A DNA stretch of 64,000 nt. Origin: Bettongia penicillata ogilbyi. Lineage: Eukaryota > Chordata > Mammalia > Diprotodontia > Potoroidae. The notes under the pieces were generated by a model. It was not told the origin of the DNA. It worked only from the letters and a program-made list of their open reading frames with translations, and ran no database searches. The position numbers and the translations under genes are program-made. The stretch is taken from positions 7,152,215 to 7,216,214 of the forward strand of contig JAJHZJ010000009.1 of assembly GCA_023548195.1 (NCBI GenBank). Reading direction: 5' to 3'. Positions 1-11,754 of this stretch are shown here, one piece after another (position 1 is the stretch's first letter; every line of letters starts with the position of its first letter).

Positions 1-286
1 AGTTTTGACGCCATTGGTAGCTTTGTTGCCACAAACCATGCAATAATCCTGCTGGAGCAACCCAAAGTCCTCATGGATGGGCTTGGAATAAACAGCAGCG
101 AAGTGAGGCAGTCCAACAATGTCTGGAGTAGAAACAGCATCGTGCAGTCCTATTGTTTCCATCTTTGGAGGGGAAAATCCCAAGGAGGTAATGATCTTTA
201 CTATAATGTCTTGGCATTCAGATAACTGAAGCTTTCCACAATGAAGGGTCACAGCAGATAAAGCCACACCAAATAACAGATAGGGT
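1..286 (-). other. open reading frame preceded by splice-acceptor-like sequence, runs off window
   Basis: On the minus strand a pyrimidine-rich stretch ending in AG lies at about 287-305 and is followed by 95 codons with no stop down to base 1. There is an internal ATG but no upstream start, as expected for an internal exon or a broken gene. The translation has ordinary composition and ends in a segment containing YCMVCGNKATNGVKT. That segment recalls the first Cys pair of a nuclear-receptor zinc finger, but the match breaks immediately after it. I do not recognise the family. It could be a host exon, a retroelement remnant or a chance open frame; the bases left of the window would decide. 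Confidence 0.3.
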
Positions 287-1000
287 CTTGAAAAGAGAAT
301 AATCAGTATTTATAGCTGAACTTGGAAATCATCCTTGAAGTTGATATAGAAATGCTTGTAGTACACCAGTAAAGAATGATAATGATAATGCACAGAATAG
401 TCAGAGTCCCATATAAGAATGAAGGACAGAATTACACTGTTTTGAAATAGAGAAGAAATCCAAGAAAACCCAGGTAAAAGATCCCACCGATTCCCATGAT
501 CACATCTAGTAAAAACAAAAGAGGCAAATGGTCTAACAAAAAAAATTATTTTCTTGTACCTATGGCACAATCTCACTTGCATTAACCGGAACAGTTAGCC
601 TAGGGTCATGCTTATGAATGTGCTGACAAATCCAACATCCATGTTGCCCTATGGTCTTAGCATGATGTGCTTTATGACTTAATTGGCCATGCATCCCAGT
701 AGTAACATTATCAACAACACACTCCTTCATAGATGAAGAAACAACTTCCTGTGATGGCACCAAAGAGTTTCCCATCTAAGTATAATTAGTGCAAAAAAAC
801 ATTCGTGTCACAGAGCTAGAGTTTAGACAAATACTTCCTTTTCTATTACAGCTATTTGTGGTGTTGAAATAGTTGAGAGTTTTAAATCTTTCTCCTACCA
901 TGGAAAGAACTGAAAAGATTTTGTTCTGCAATGGCATTGTCACTACTACAGTCATCAATTTCTCTCTTCTCTTAAATACTGAGCTAGCTTTCTTGTGACT
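287..1000 (-). pseudogene. possible endogenous retrovirus envelope remnant
   Basis: Several short minus-strand frames look like broken retroviral envelope. One frame at 560-775 contains CWIC, similar to the CXXC motif in the surface subunit of gamma-type envelopes, and has potential N-glycosylation sites. A frame shift and stops follow, then a hydrophobic stretch near 400-510 that could be a membrane anchor. It lies downstream of an LTR-like sequence on the same strand, which supports a retroviral origin, with no recognisable gag or pol between. No frame is intact. The assignment rests on motif resemblance only and could be wrong. Confidence 0.33.
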
Positions 1001-2224
1001 CAGATCAAAAATGGCAATTAAATCACATATATGTTGTTATGCCATCTCTAGGGGCAGGTATATACCTATCATTTCCAAGGGGAAGAGGGGATAATAAAAG
1101 AAATAGGTCAACATAACAGAGATTGTAATGTCAGAGAGCTTTGCCATCTCTTTTTTGCCTTGGGGTAGACTCCCCTTGTGGACAGGGCCCAAGTTCCTTT
1201 ACACTTTCACATTCCTTGACTATGACTAAATAACCCCTACCCAAAAGTTCATCAAGGTTCTCACCTTCTGATTTCTCCATTTCAGTATCGCTTTTTATCT
1301 GTCTTTTCATATTCAACTATCTCATTTTCAAAATATGCTTCTTCTGTTCTAGAAGAGCACTCATTTATTTGGTTAAATTAGTAAGGGATACGTTGGATTG
1401 AGGCCATTCTTATAATATGTGACTCCTGCTTAAGTCAGGGGTATGATGACTCCCCTACTAGACCACTTGTAACAATAATAAACTCCCTATGATATGGGTT
1501 TAATGATCACTAATGGTACTGCCCACGATACTAGAATCCACACAGGAAGATTACAGCCTGACCATCAAGGGGACAGAGTAAAGTCTGCACATTGCTGCTT
1601 CACTTGATTGCTGGCAGAGTTGGTTAGACCAGGAACTGGGCTAGAAAAGTTCTCAGGGGAGACTGAAGGGGTATAATATATGATAGAAGGAATGCTAGAA
1701 GTTATAGTGATGGGGCGCTACTACTAGGAGTTAAATTGAAGAGGCTACTACTGGAGACTATATTGATGGGCACTAAAATTATCATTGGATTATTTGGGAA
1801 TGTAGTTATCTGAGAAGATTGTTAGATTATTTAGGAGTGTTGGTTTATCTGAGGTGACTTGCTTCTAAAATAAAGAACTGATTCATAAAAGTATTTAAAG
1901 GAGAAGAAACCAGGTTAAGAGAATTCAAATAAGCAGAAGGTTTTAGAATAGATGAAATTTTCTAAGGTGTAGGCTCAGGAGATGTGGGCCTGCTGGATGG
2001 AGAGGGTCTACTCCCTGTCCTACATAAACATTTCCCTTCTGGGAAATAATGGCATATCCAGGGGAAGATATTAGTAGAAGAAGTGGGAGACTTTTCACTC
2101 TTATTAGCATTCCGGGGAGAGAAAAGTTCAAGGAAACGTTTCCAAGGCCCCCATCCTTCACTTTCCAACATATCATATTAGGTTCACCAATAACGTCCCC
2201 ACCTTACCTTGGCTTGCAATTAGT
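1001..2224 (-). other. presumed retroviral leader/internal remnant, otherwise unassigned
   Basis: The stretch lies between the LTR-like segment and the envelope-like remnants on the minus strand. Next to the LTR there is a good splice-donor match (AAG|GTAAGG, near 2205-2213) and then a possible but unconvincing primer-binding site. Short frames at 1131-1316 and 1943-2176 (minus) are not recognised. No gag, protease or polymerase motif is visible. Confidence 0.3.
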
Positions 2225-2380
2225 GGGTTGGATGACAAAAGGAAAGACAGGGGCTGTTGTCAAAATGAAGACAGTGTTATATAGGGAAAGGTCCTGAGTC
2301 TCTGCGTGCTCTTTCTTATTCTCCACATCACAATAGCAAGCAGCAGAAAAATTAGAATTACTGGATAACACTCATCGTCC

Positions 2381-2599
2381 TTAAATCACCAAGGCAATAT
2401 TCACAGTACTGGTGATGACTATCAATATGCCAGCGTAGTTCTCAGTCACAAAGTATAAAAGACTCTCCATACAGACGGCAGAAGAAAAACATTTATTTAA
2501 GCACCAGAAAGCCAAATCCCAGAACCAGAAAATGAAATCCACCATGGTGACCAAGAAGTTAATAAACATGATCACAGCAAGGAGCAAAGCCTTTCTCAA
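2381..2599 (-). other. LTR-embedded 72-codon open frame, hydrophobic product
   Basis: A 72-residue frame starting with ATG at 2599 would give a mostly hydrophobic peptide with two possible membrane segments (about residues 5-35 and 48-72). The homologous frame at 43025-43357 (plus) is also open and matches around NFLVTMV(D/E) and LN(K/R). In the best-aligned 15 codons most base changes fall at third positions, and the one gap is 18 bp, preserving the frame. This may mean the frame was once translated, or it may be chance in an LTR. No family is recognised. Confidence 0.3.
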
Positions 2600-2830
2600 A
2601 CCTCCCCTCCCCCAACAAGGGCCTTCTCAACTATCAATTGTTACAATGTATCACTCTCAAACCTCCCCTTCCCCAACCAGGGCCTTCTCAACTATCAATT
2701 GTCACAATGTATCAGTCTCAAACCTCCCCTCCCCCAACCAGGGCCTTCTCAACTATCAATTGTCACAATGTATCAGTCTCAAACCTCCCCTCCCTCAGTC
2801 AGGACCTTCTCAACTGTCACAATGTATCAC
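2594..2830. repeat. tandem 61-bp minisatellite, four units
   Basis: Units start at 2594, 2655, 2716 and 2777, with an exact 61-bp period for the first three. The last unit is 54 bp because 7 bases are missing. Units differ at only a few positions. The array lies in the upstream (U3-like) half of the LTR-like sequence, where retroviral enhancer repeats usually sit, and is absent from the related copy at 42.8 kb. Confidence 0.9.
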
Positions 2831-3234
2831 GTTGGGCCTGTGTCAGTTGGCCTGTGTTATTTCCCTCTGACCTGACCCCACACATTTAGTTCCTCCCAGT
2901 TCTGCTCCACCCTTCCTGTTATGCCTCTTCAGCAAGCTCCTCCTACTACATGTGACCCAGGCTACTAGGTGATCCAAGCAGATCATCTGGGCCTATTAAT
3001 TAATGAGAAAGATCTTTCCATTTTAAATTACTATTACTGGCCATCTAGGAGGACATGAGGAGGTTGTTTCAGCACAAGGTGTTCAAACAAAGCTCTCTTT
3101 TCCATTACAGGAACAAATGTAACTTTGAGGGGGAGTGTCCCCATAACAAATGTTGCATAGTAACATCAGAAGGGAAAGAAATGCATAAGGAAGCCTCCTC
3201 TGCATCCAGCTACTGTCTTAATAAGCATCGTAAC

Positions 3235-4223
3235 TGTTCCCCAACTGACAAATGGTCAAAGGATATGAACAGGGAGTTTTTAGAGGAAGAAATTGAAGCT
3301 ATCTATAGTCATATTAAAAAATGCTCTAAATCATTATTGATTAAAGAGATGCAAATGAAAACAACCCTGAGGTATCACATCACACCTGTCAGATTGGCTA
3401 ACATGACAAAATAGGGAAGTGATAAATGTTCAAGAAAATGTGGGAAAGTTGGAACACTAATTTATTGTTGGTGGAGCTGTGAGCTGATCCAACCATTCTG
3501 GAGAGCAATTTGGAACTATGCCCAAAGAGCGACAAAAATGTGGATACCCTTTGACCTAGCAATATTGCTTCTTTGTATCACAAGGAGATTGTATAAATGG
3601 GACAAGTCCCATATTTACAACAATATTTATAGCAGTTCTCTTTGTGGTAACCAAGAACTGGAAATCAAGGAGATGCCCATCAACTGGGGAATGGCTGAAC
3701 AAGTTGTGGTATATGAATGTAATGGAATACTATTGTACTGTAAGAAATGATGAACAGGAAGACTTCATAGATGCCTGGAAGGACTTATATGAACTGATGC
3801 TGAGTGAAGGGAGCAGAACCAGGCCACTGTATATAGTAACAGACACAGGGTGTGAGCACTGTTTTTGATAGATTTAGCCCTTCACAGCAGTGGAGGAACC
3901 TAAAATATTTCCAAAGGACTCGATGCAAAATGCCATCCACATCCAGAGAAAGAACTATGGAATTGGATCACAGAATGAAGCAGACTATTTTCTCTTGTGC
4001 TATGTTTTGTTTTGTTTGGTTTTGTCTCATGGTTTCTCCCATTCTTTTTAATTCTTCTATGCAACATGACTAATGTTAAAATGTGTTTAATAAGAATATA
4101 TGTGTAGAACCCATGTAAGATTGCATGCCATCTCGGGGAGGATGGGGGGAGAGAGGGGAAGAAAATTTAAGACTTATGGAAGTGATTGTTGAAAACAGAA
4201 AACAAATAAATTTATTATAAAAA
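3235..4223 (+). mobile_element. L1 3' end (truncated insertion) with target duplications
   Basis: The sequence has the usual L1 3' order: the ATGCAAATGAAAACAACCCTGAGG block, GGAGAGCAATTTGGAACTATGCCCAAAG, ACCCTTTGACCTAGCAAT, the AACTGGAAATCAAGG..GGAATGGCTGAAC block, then a purine-rich tail and A-rich end. It is flanked by a 15-bp direct repeat with one mismatch (AATAAGCATCRTAAC at 3220-3234 and 4224-4238), which marks a target-primed insertion truncated at its 5' end. Confidence 0.9.
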
Positions 4224-4238
4224 AATAAGCATCATAAC

Positions 4239-4709
4239 CCAAAGATACAAGAAGATAAACTATCAAAATAAAGATAACCCTACAGATAATGGAGATTCTT
4301 TCCTATTGAGAAGAATCTTATTAGTATTAGAAAAAATGTCAGAATACATTACAAAAGTCATTAGCCAGAATATGCACAAGTTTTATGTGTAAGCAGTGAA
4401 GCCATGAATCCTTTTCTCCAATCTTGATGCCAATTGGAGTGGTCAGCAGAACTTGAAATGTAACTTCTCAAAGCAGGCTGAGTCCTACTGGTTCAGTGAA
4501 AGTTCTTGATGTAGGAAGAGAGAAAGTAAAGAAGGGCTAAATAAGCAGGAAGGTCATGAATCAAAGAATAAATGTCTAGAAGAGATGAAAAGGGAAGATA
4601 AATAATGAAGAGAATGAGGGAAGGAAATCCTTTTTAGAAAAAGGCACAGAAAATGAAAAATTCTAAACTGATGAAACAAGTTGCAGGGGAAGAGCAAAAA
4701 AGGGATATT
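4239..4709. other. unassigned sequence
   Basis: AT-rich sequence between two L1 tails. I see no recognisable repeat, coding frame or RNA gene. Confidence 0.5.
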
Positions 4710-5530
4710 ACATTTTTAAAATATATTTTCATTTTGCTAAATATTTTCCAACTACATGTAAAAATTTTTCCCATTCATTTTTTTAAAATATTGAGCTTCT
4801 AATTCTTTCCCTCCCTCCTATCCCAACTTCACCCATTAAGAACACAAGCAAATGACATCAATTATACATGTGAAGTTTTGTAAAACATATTTCCATATTA
4901 GCCATGTTGTAAAAGATAACACACACAAGAAAAATAAAGTAAAAAATATGCTTCAATCTGTGCTCATACTTCATCTGAAAGTAGACAGCATTTTCCCTCA
5001 TGCGTCCTTTGGAATTTTCCTGGATTCTTATATTGATCAGAGTAGCTAAGTCTTTCACAGCTGGTCGTCAGTATTGCTGTTACTGTGTCTGATGTTCTCT
5101 GGGTTCTACTCATTTCACTTTGCATCAGTTCAAATAGGTATTGCCATGTTGTTTTTTTTTTTTTTTTCTGAAACCTCCCTTCGTCATTTCTTATAGCACA
5201 ATAATACTCTATCACAATCATACAATAGCCATTCCTTAACTGATGAGCATCCCCTCAATTTTTGATTGTTACCACAAAAAGAGGTGCTATTAAGTTTTTT
5301 TTTTAAAAAAAACAAATAGATAATTTCCCATTTTCTTTGATCTCTGTAGGATATAGGTCTTGTATTGGTACTGCTGGATCAAAAGGTATGCACAGTTTTA
5401 CAGTCCTTTGGGCATTAGTTTCAAACTGTTCTCCAGAACGATAAGACCAGTTCACATCCAAGTACAATAGTGCCCCAATTTTTCCACATTTCCAGCATTT
5501 GTCACTTTTCTTCCATGTTAGCCAATCATA
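4710..5530 (-). mobile_element. L1 3' end, minus strand
   Basis: Read on the minus strand it carries the same L1 3' blocks as at 3.2-4.2 kb (the TTGGAACTAATGCCCAAAGGAC region near 5395-5435, the mutated target-site spacing region, then the 3' tail ending near 4710). It is 5'-truncated and abuts the RTE copy to its right. Confidence 0.83.
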
Positions 5531-7412
5531 GAGGGATGGTCATTGTCCTTCGTTATTGAAGAGGACCAAAATGACATCACCATGATAAAGTGAAGTTTCA
5601 GGGTGTCTGACTGTGACTGATCAGATCAATATGCCTCGGAATGCTCTATCACAGGTTGGGCACAGATCTTCCTTGTGAATATTTGGAGTGGATACTCCAA
5701 ATTTGTGTATCCTACATTTACTTTTGTGCTGTCTCAATTCTGCTTTGCTCATAGAGCATATCACCCTTTCTGATGTGGGTGTGCCATGCTGAGCAGTCCT
5801 GTACCAATGTCTCCCATGTTGCACAGTCAAATCCACAGTTTTTGAGAGAGACCTTGAGAGTGTTGTTGAATTGCTTCTTCTGACCACCATGTGATTGCCT
5901 GCCCCATGTGAGTTCTCCATAAAATAGTCTTTTTGGCAAGGATGTATTTTGCACTCGAACAACATGACCAGACTATTGGAGTTGCGCTCTCTGAAGCATA
6001 GTTTGAATGCTTGGCAGTTCAGCTTGAGCAAGGACTTCAGTGTCTGGTACCTTATCCTGTCAGGTGATCCTCAGAATCTTCTTAAGGCAGTTCAAATGGA
6101 AGAGATTCAGTTTCCTGGCATGGCTCTGGTAGACTGTCCATGTTTCACAGGCATACAACAATGAGGTCGGCACAACAGCTCTGTAGACCTTCAGTTTGGT
6201 AGTCAGTCTAATACCTCTTTTCTCCCAAACTTTTCTTCAGAGCCTTCCAAACACTGAGCTAGCTCTGGCAATGCGTGCATCAACCTCATTGTCAATGTGT
6301 ACATCCCTGGAAAGTACACTACCAAGGTAAGTGAACTTATTCACAGCATTCAGAACTTCTCCATTTGTTGTAACTGATGCTTCCATGTATAGATGGTATG
6401 GTGGTGGCTGATGGAGCACCTGTGTTTTCTTGGTGTTAATTATTAGATCAAAATTAGCACAGGCAGCAGAGAATTTTGATCTATACTTTGTTGCATCTCA
6501 GTTTCAGAGGCTGCATTGAATTCACAATCATCTGCAACCAGAAAATCATGCACTAACACTCCCTCCATTTTGCTCTTGGCTTGTAAACTTTTCAAACTGA
6601 AGAACTTACCATCAGTATGATAGTTGACCTTGATGATGTGTTCATCCTCATTGAAAGCGTTTGACAACACGGCTGAGAACATCATTCTAAAAAGCATGGG
6701 AGCAAGTACATAGCCCTGTTTCACTCCATTGGTGATTGGGAAGGTACAAGAACATTGTCCACTATCCAGAACCCAGACAAACATGCCATCATGAAATTGA
6801 CATACAATGTTGATGAACTTCTCCAGGTAATCAGATTTTGATATAATTTTTCATAAGCCCTCACAACTAACAGTGTCAAAGGCCTTGGTCAGATCCATAA
6901 ATATTGTGTACAGACCTCTGTTCTGCTCCTGGCATTTCTCCTGGAGTTGTCGGGCAGCAAACACTATATCGACTGTTCCTTGACCCTTTCTGAAGTCACA
7001 CTGGTTCTCAGGTATATGACCATCTTCCAGGTGAAGGATCAGCCTATTAAGGAGGACTCTAGCAAGAATTTTGTCAGCAAAGACTGAGACAGAGACTCCC
7101 CTGTGATAGTTGTAAGACAATCTATTCCCTTTACCTGTATAGAGATGGACAATGGAGGCATCCTTGAACTCCTGGGGGATAACCTCCTCTTGCCATATAA
7201 CCTGGAAAATTTCAGTCAGCTTTTATACAAGCAATGGTCCCCCTACCTTGTAAATCTCAGCTTAAATAGAATCAGCACCAGGTGCTTTGCCACATGAAAG
7301 GAGCCTAATGGCCCTCAAAACCTCTTCTTCAGTTGGAAGTTCAGCTAAGGAGGGATTCAATCTGAGGGAAATGATCAATGGTCTCAGCATTGATTGATGA
7401 TGGTCTGTTAAC
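5531..7412 (-). mobile_element. RTE-clade LINE, 5'-truncated, decayed
   Basis: Minus-strand reading frames give consecutive pieces of an RTE reverse transcriptase: FRKGQGTVDIVFAARQLQEK and DLTKAFDTVS near 6855-7050, TNGVKQGY near 6700, VADDCEFNA near 6515-6545 (the catalytic Asp pair is retained, although the usual F/YADD is altered), KFTYLGSVLSRDVHIDNEV near 6290-6350, then LPKRLFYGELTWG and a C-terminal CPTC zinc-finger start near 5650-5660. Stops and frameshifts separate the pieces. The 5' truncation lies near 7412, inside the region before the reverse transcriptase core. The left end has the RTE 3' terminus that also ends the SINEs elsewhere in the window. Confidence 0.9.
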
Positions 7413-7880
7413 TATTAACTATTTAACTGAGAGGGGGAAAAAGAGGGAAAGAATGAATTGAATCTAATTACCTTAACACTAATTTTTGGGAGGGACTAAA
7501 CTTGAGATTTCATCATTTGGGGAACCCCTGGTGAGAAACCTGCTTGCACCAAAGCAGATTGGCTATATCTGTGCGACTCATAGTTTTAAAGAATTGATTA
7601 GCTGCTGGAACACTCATGTACTTGCCCAGGGTCACATCGCCATGACACAAAGGACCTGAACCCCAATTTTTCTGATTTTTAACTCTAACCAATTCTCTAT
7701 ACCGTACTCCATGCTTCCTCTATCTCACTGAAACCTAAGACCAGATGGGGTGATCTACTGAATTTAAGGATATTAATGAAAAGAAACTAGTCAGGATTCC
7801 CTCAGCAACTGGGTCAAGTAAAAGGTCAACACTGAAATCCAGCCCACCAAGTCACTTGAGGGGATGGAGGACAATTATTT
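7413..7880. other. unassigned sequence
   Basis: No recognisable repeat or coding frame is seen between the RTE copy and the L2 tail. Confidence 0.45.
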
Positions 7881-7883
7881 GTC

Positions 7884-8135
7884 TATAATTGCCTCCTTGA
7901 GGGCAGGGACTGAATTTTGTCTTTCTGGTGACTTGGCATAGCCCTCCCTCACTTAGATCCAATCCACTTGCGTGTTGTGGCATCACTTCCCTGATATCAC
8001 GGTCCTCTTCAAGAATCAAGGACAAACAAGGACAAAACAGACCAAAGAACCCAAAAACATCTCCAGCGGGTAGCACAATGCCTAGTGCCTAGTAGACATT
8101 TACTATATGCTTATTGACTGCTAAATAAAGGAACA
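7884..8135 (+). mobile_element. L2 3' tail interrupted by an RTE-derived SINE
   Basis: An L2-type end (CCTTGAGGGCAGGGACTGA) stops near 7918 and resumes near 8069 (GGGTAGCACAATGCCTAGTGCC..GCTTATTGACTG). Between them, about 7928-8045, is the RTE-derived half of a MAR1-type SINE (GGTGACTTGGCATAGCCCTCC..GTCCTCTTCAAGAATCAAGGACAAAC). Confidence 0.65.
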
Positions 8136-9238
8136 CCTGCTGGATGGTGTGAGGCCTGAATCACTCCCTGACATTCCCAGACAGGGGCCTTTTGGAGTCG
8201 GTTCCTGGGAAATGCAGCTTAAATGGATGGGGTCAAATCCATCTTAGGTTATACATAGGCAAGGAGATGAGTAGTCCACAAATTCCATAAGGAAAAAAAG
8301 ACTTGAAAGAGAGAGTTCAAGAGGAGCTGAAGATGGCTAATTGCATTTGTATGATGTCTCTTTTTCACAAGAGTCATTCCCTGTGTTTCTGAAGTACCCT
8401 AGGTAGACTGATTAGTCTTAGCAGCTAAAGTGCCCTTTGTTTTAGGACCCTAAAATGTAAAGTATCCTTATCTGCTCACAAAGAAAACAACTTTTCTCCT
8501 TAAACTGATTAGGCTTGGCCATCTTCTGTGCTCTTCTTTTATTGCTTTAACACATGAGGGTTTTCTTTTTAGAGGATCTATTTTTCCTTTTCTCAAGTTA
8601 CCTTTTATCACTTCTAAAAACTAGGGAGATTTAAAAACTGAACTACTCCCTCCCTTTGTAAATGAGAGGCTATCAGCACCCTCACATGCCTGAGCCTAGG
8701 CTCCATTTCATATCTTTAATCAGGACTTGAATGTCTATCAGGGATTGTGTAAAAGAATTGACCAAGACCATTTAATTCAATAACTCTTCCCTTTACTCTC
8801 TGCTTTGGAGTTTCCATCCCATGATTTAAATGGTTCCATTAACTGTTTTTCCAAATCGAGCTATTGATTCTATAGTTTGAGTCTGTAAAGTTTTAAAGCC
8901 TGTCTTTAAAGTATTCAGAGCCTAACTTGAATCTTTTTAAAAATAGAGGCTCTCAAATACTTTGTAGGGAATGTCACATCCTTCAGAATTATTACTACTT
9001 ACCTTTGGCCAACTGGATCTTCAACGAGGGCCCTCAGGATAGAGGTAGTAGACTGGAATCCTACCTGTAGATAACTAACACTGGTCTGGGTCCCTTATCC
9101 ATTCAAAACCAAGGCTGGGGAGTCTCTTTTTCCCACTGGACTTCTTTGACCTAAGAAGAATTAATTATCGGACATCACAGTAAATAAAATAGAATGCAAG
9201 GGAAGTAACAAGGAATAAAATCTGAAACACATGACTCT
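8136..9238. other. unassigned sequence
   Basis: AT-rich non-coding sequence. No repeat family, RNA gene or convincing frame is recognised. Confidence 0.45.
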
Positions 9239-9239
9239 T

Positions 9240-9956
9240 TGATTATTCTAGCATATGGACTCCTCCTCTCTTTGAAGGCATCTTGCTCCCTGAAGGCAGT
9301 CTGCAAACCCAAGACAACCAGGAAAATTGGTGGAAGGACGTGGTATAGGGTGAATCAGAAGCCTCTGGCACACAGGAGGTGGGTAAAGCAGAAGCAATTT
9401 CCACATACACTCACTACCTGTTTCCCAAAACTATTTACTATCCAACATCCAGGGAATAATAACTCTTGAGTCTTTTTGGTGGCCCCTTTGCAGTCCAGCA
9501 CTTTGAGTCAATTGAATAGGAAAAAACACGTTTTCCCAGGAGTCCACTGTTACATTGAGACTTTGTTTCTTGGCATACTGATAATCCATGACTATTGAGT
9601 GAGATGAGGAGATTGTGAAGACTTTTCATAATAAAAATATGGGGAATACTGGATTTTCTAAATAAAATTTCTCTTCCATAAGGCCTCTCTCCCTGAATAC
9701 CTGAGTTTCAGGTATCCAGGGCTTGTGGACCGTCAGTTGCCTCCCTCCTTACCAGCTACCAGCTTTCTTTGTGAAAGTGCTGTGGGCTGTAGCTGAAACT
9801 TGGAAGCTACTCAGATCTCCCCATGGTTTGTTGTACTGCTGTATGTCCCTTTCTAGAGAACTGGAATAAATCCTTTCCTTTCTGTTCTTATTGAGAAGCC
9901 TCTTCGTTTATTTAAAATTTTGAGTAAGGGTCTTTTTATCCCACACACTATCAATC
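9240..9956 (+). mobile_element. candidate solo LTR
   Basis: The right part (about 9680-9956) reads like an LTR R/U5 end: GGAATAAATCC polyadenylation signal, a T-rich stretch with TTATTTAAAATTTTGAG, and a terminal CCCACACA. The left boundary is a guess, and no duplication was verified. Confidence 0.35.
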
Positions 9957-10229
9957 CATGGAAAAGTTGGGAACTTTCTCCTGAAGCAATTCAGGAACCT
10001 AATGATTCCAATGGTCTCTCTTGAAGCTTTGCTTTCAGTTGATGAGGGTTCTTTCTTTCTTGTCTTCCTCCCTTATCTTTCTCTTACTTATTCTTTTATT
10101 GTTTCTCTATCACTCTATCAAGTGTATGCATTTAATTATATATCTGTCCCTTTAATACTGAGGAAATCTGAAGGGGCCGGGGACTCCCAAGGAATGTAAG
10201 CTGTTATGTAAACATCATGTAAAAATGTA

Positions 10230-10570
10230 AATATACAAAAATCATAACAATGATAATTGTCAGTATTTATAATGCGTTAAGTATTATATTTTAAGTATTA
10301 AGTAAAGCACTTTACAAATATTATATGTGTCAATTCTTTTACACAATCCCTGATAGAAATTTAAGTATTATTCTTAGAATGACTGTGGGAGACAGTTGCT
10401 ATTATTTATCTCCATTTCACAGATGAAGAAACCGAGGCAAACAGTTTAACTTGACTTCCTGATAGTCTTACTTAGGTAAGTAAGTACCTTAGGCTGGAGT
10501 GGAGGAACTTCATTCCTCCTGACTCCAGGTCCAGTGTATGGGTTAGCTCTGTTCCTGATCTCTCTCTTTG
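10230..10570 (-). mobile_element. MIR-family SINE
   Basis: Shows the reverse-orientation MIR order: AAAGCACTTTACAAATATTAT, CCATTTCACAGATGAAGAAACCGAGGCAAACAG, then CTGACTCCAGGTCCAGTGT. The middle is degraded. Confidence 0.7.
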
Positions 10571-11429
10571 CCTTTAAACTGTTTTAAAATCGGTTACCCT
10601 GGCTATCTCTCGTGTTTGGTGCATTGTGGGTGGGGCAAGAGTTTTACATGTCTATTGGGGCTCTAATGGTATTTCAGTTTGGGGTATTGCACTTATTTGC
10701 TATTATTTTTCAACATCAGGGTGAACTCCATGGCCTCAGTATTTTAAAATTCAGTTGCACTCCCCATTACATTTAGTGTCTCTGCAATCTCAGGTTTTCA
10801 TTCTCCCACAGCTGTCTGTACCACATGTCACATCTTTAGTGTCACTTGTTCCTGCTTTGAGGAGTTTCTTATCTAAGCCATTGTCAACTTGACTAAGAGT
10901 ATTAGGTACCCTTAGGTTCTCTGCCATCCGGGGCTCCCACGTGCCTGATTGTTTGCATAGCTGTGACTGAGCAACCCAGCCATTCTAGGATTTGTATGAG
11001 CCAGATGCAGGGAGAAAGCATCAATTTGAGGAGTACTTGGAATTTTAAAAAAATATTTAAACTCTTTGTTGGTATTTGCTAACCTCTTCCCTCCCCTCTC
11101 CTCACCCTCATGTCTTTCCATTTGAATAACTGGAAAAAAGAATGTGTATCTCTCCCAGGGATATGCATGGTGATGGGTGAGGCTACTAATTGGTAGAGAT
11201 TAAAGAGAGACCAGAGGAGGAAGTTGTATTGGTGAAGGGCAAGAAAGAAGGGGGGTGGGGAGAGGGAAGAAAAATATGTAATTTTTTGCCTGTATTTTAC
11301 ATCAGGCAGATTGCAATGAAAGATTAGAGGACTCTAGAGATCCTTTCTGGCCTTGCCTGAGAAAATGATGTCTGGATGGCTCTACTATGGATCCTTCAGT
11401 TGCAAGGACCATAGAAATGGAACTAGGAA
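10571..11429. other. unassigned sequence
   Basis: No recognisable repeat, RNA or coding feature. Confidence 0.45.
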
Positions 11430-11690
11430 TTGGGCAAATTTTTTAAAAAGCTATATGGACATATACAATAAGAACTATAAGCTATTCATAACCCTTGACC
11501 CATGATCCGACTACTAGACTATCTGAAGGATTTTATCAACAGGAAAAAAAAAAGACCTATTCTTCAAAATTGTTCCTAACTATACCATATATAATTGCAA
11601 AAATATAGAAATAACCCGTGTCTATCAGTTAGGGGATAGCCAATTAAATTATGACATAGATACATAAGGGGATACCATTGTGCCACTGAA
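11430..11690 (+). mobile_element. L1 3' fragment
   Basis: Contains degraded L1 3' blocks: ACCCTTGACCCATGATCCGACTAC, a spacing region, then AGTTAGGGGATAGCCAATTAAATTATG and GGGATACCATTGTGCC. Confidence 0.6.
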
Positions 11691-11754
11691 CTCTGCAATC
11701 CTTGGATAGATACACTAATGCCTCTAGTCCTCTTTCCTAATCTGTAAAATAAGC

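Larger units (their letters stand above)
2225..3045 (-). mobile_element. LTR-like sequence (endogenous retrovirus)
   Basis: This minus-strand segment aligns by eye with the plus-strand segment beginning at 42807: same opening block (TAATTT..AAGATCTTTC), the AGGAGCTTGCTGAA block, an ORF-bearing block, and a shared region with AATAAATG in this copy, which could serve as a polyadenylation signal. Two dispersed copies with this internal order suggest a solo or terminal LTR family. Boundaries are approximate, and no 5-bp target duplication was confirmed. Confidence 0.5.

Noticed and set aside
1..60. Nuclear-receptor zinc finger
   Set aside because: Only the first CXXC and a few flanking residues match; the expected residues after it do not follow.
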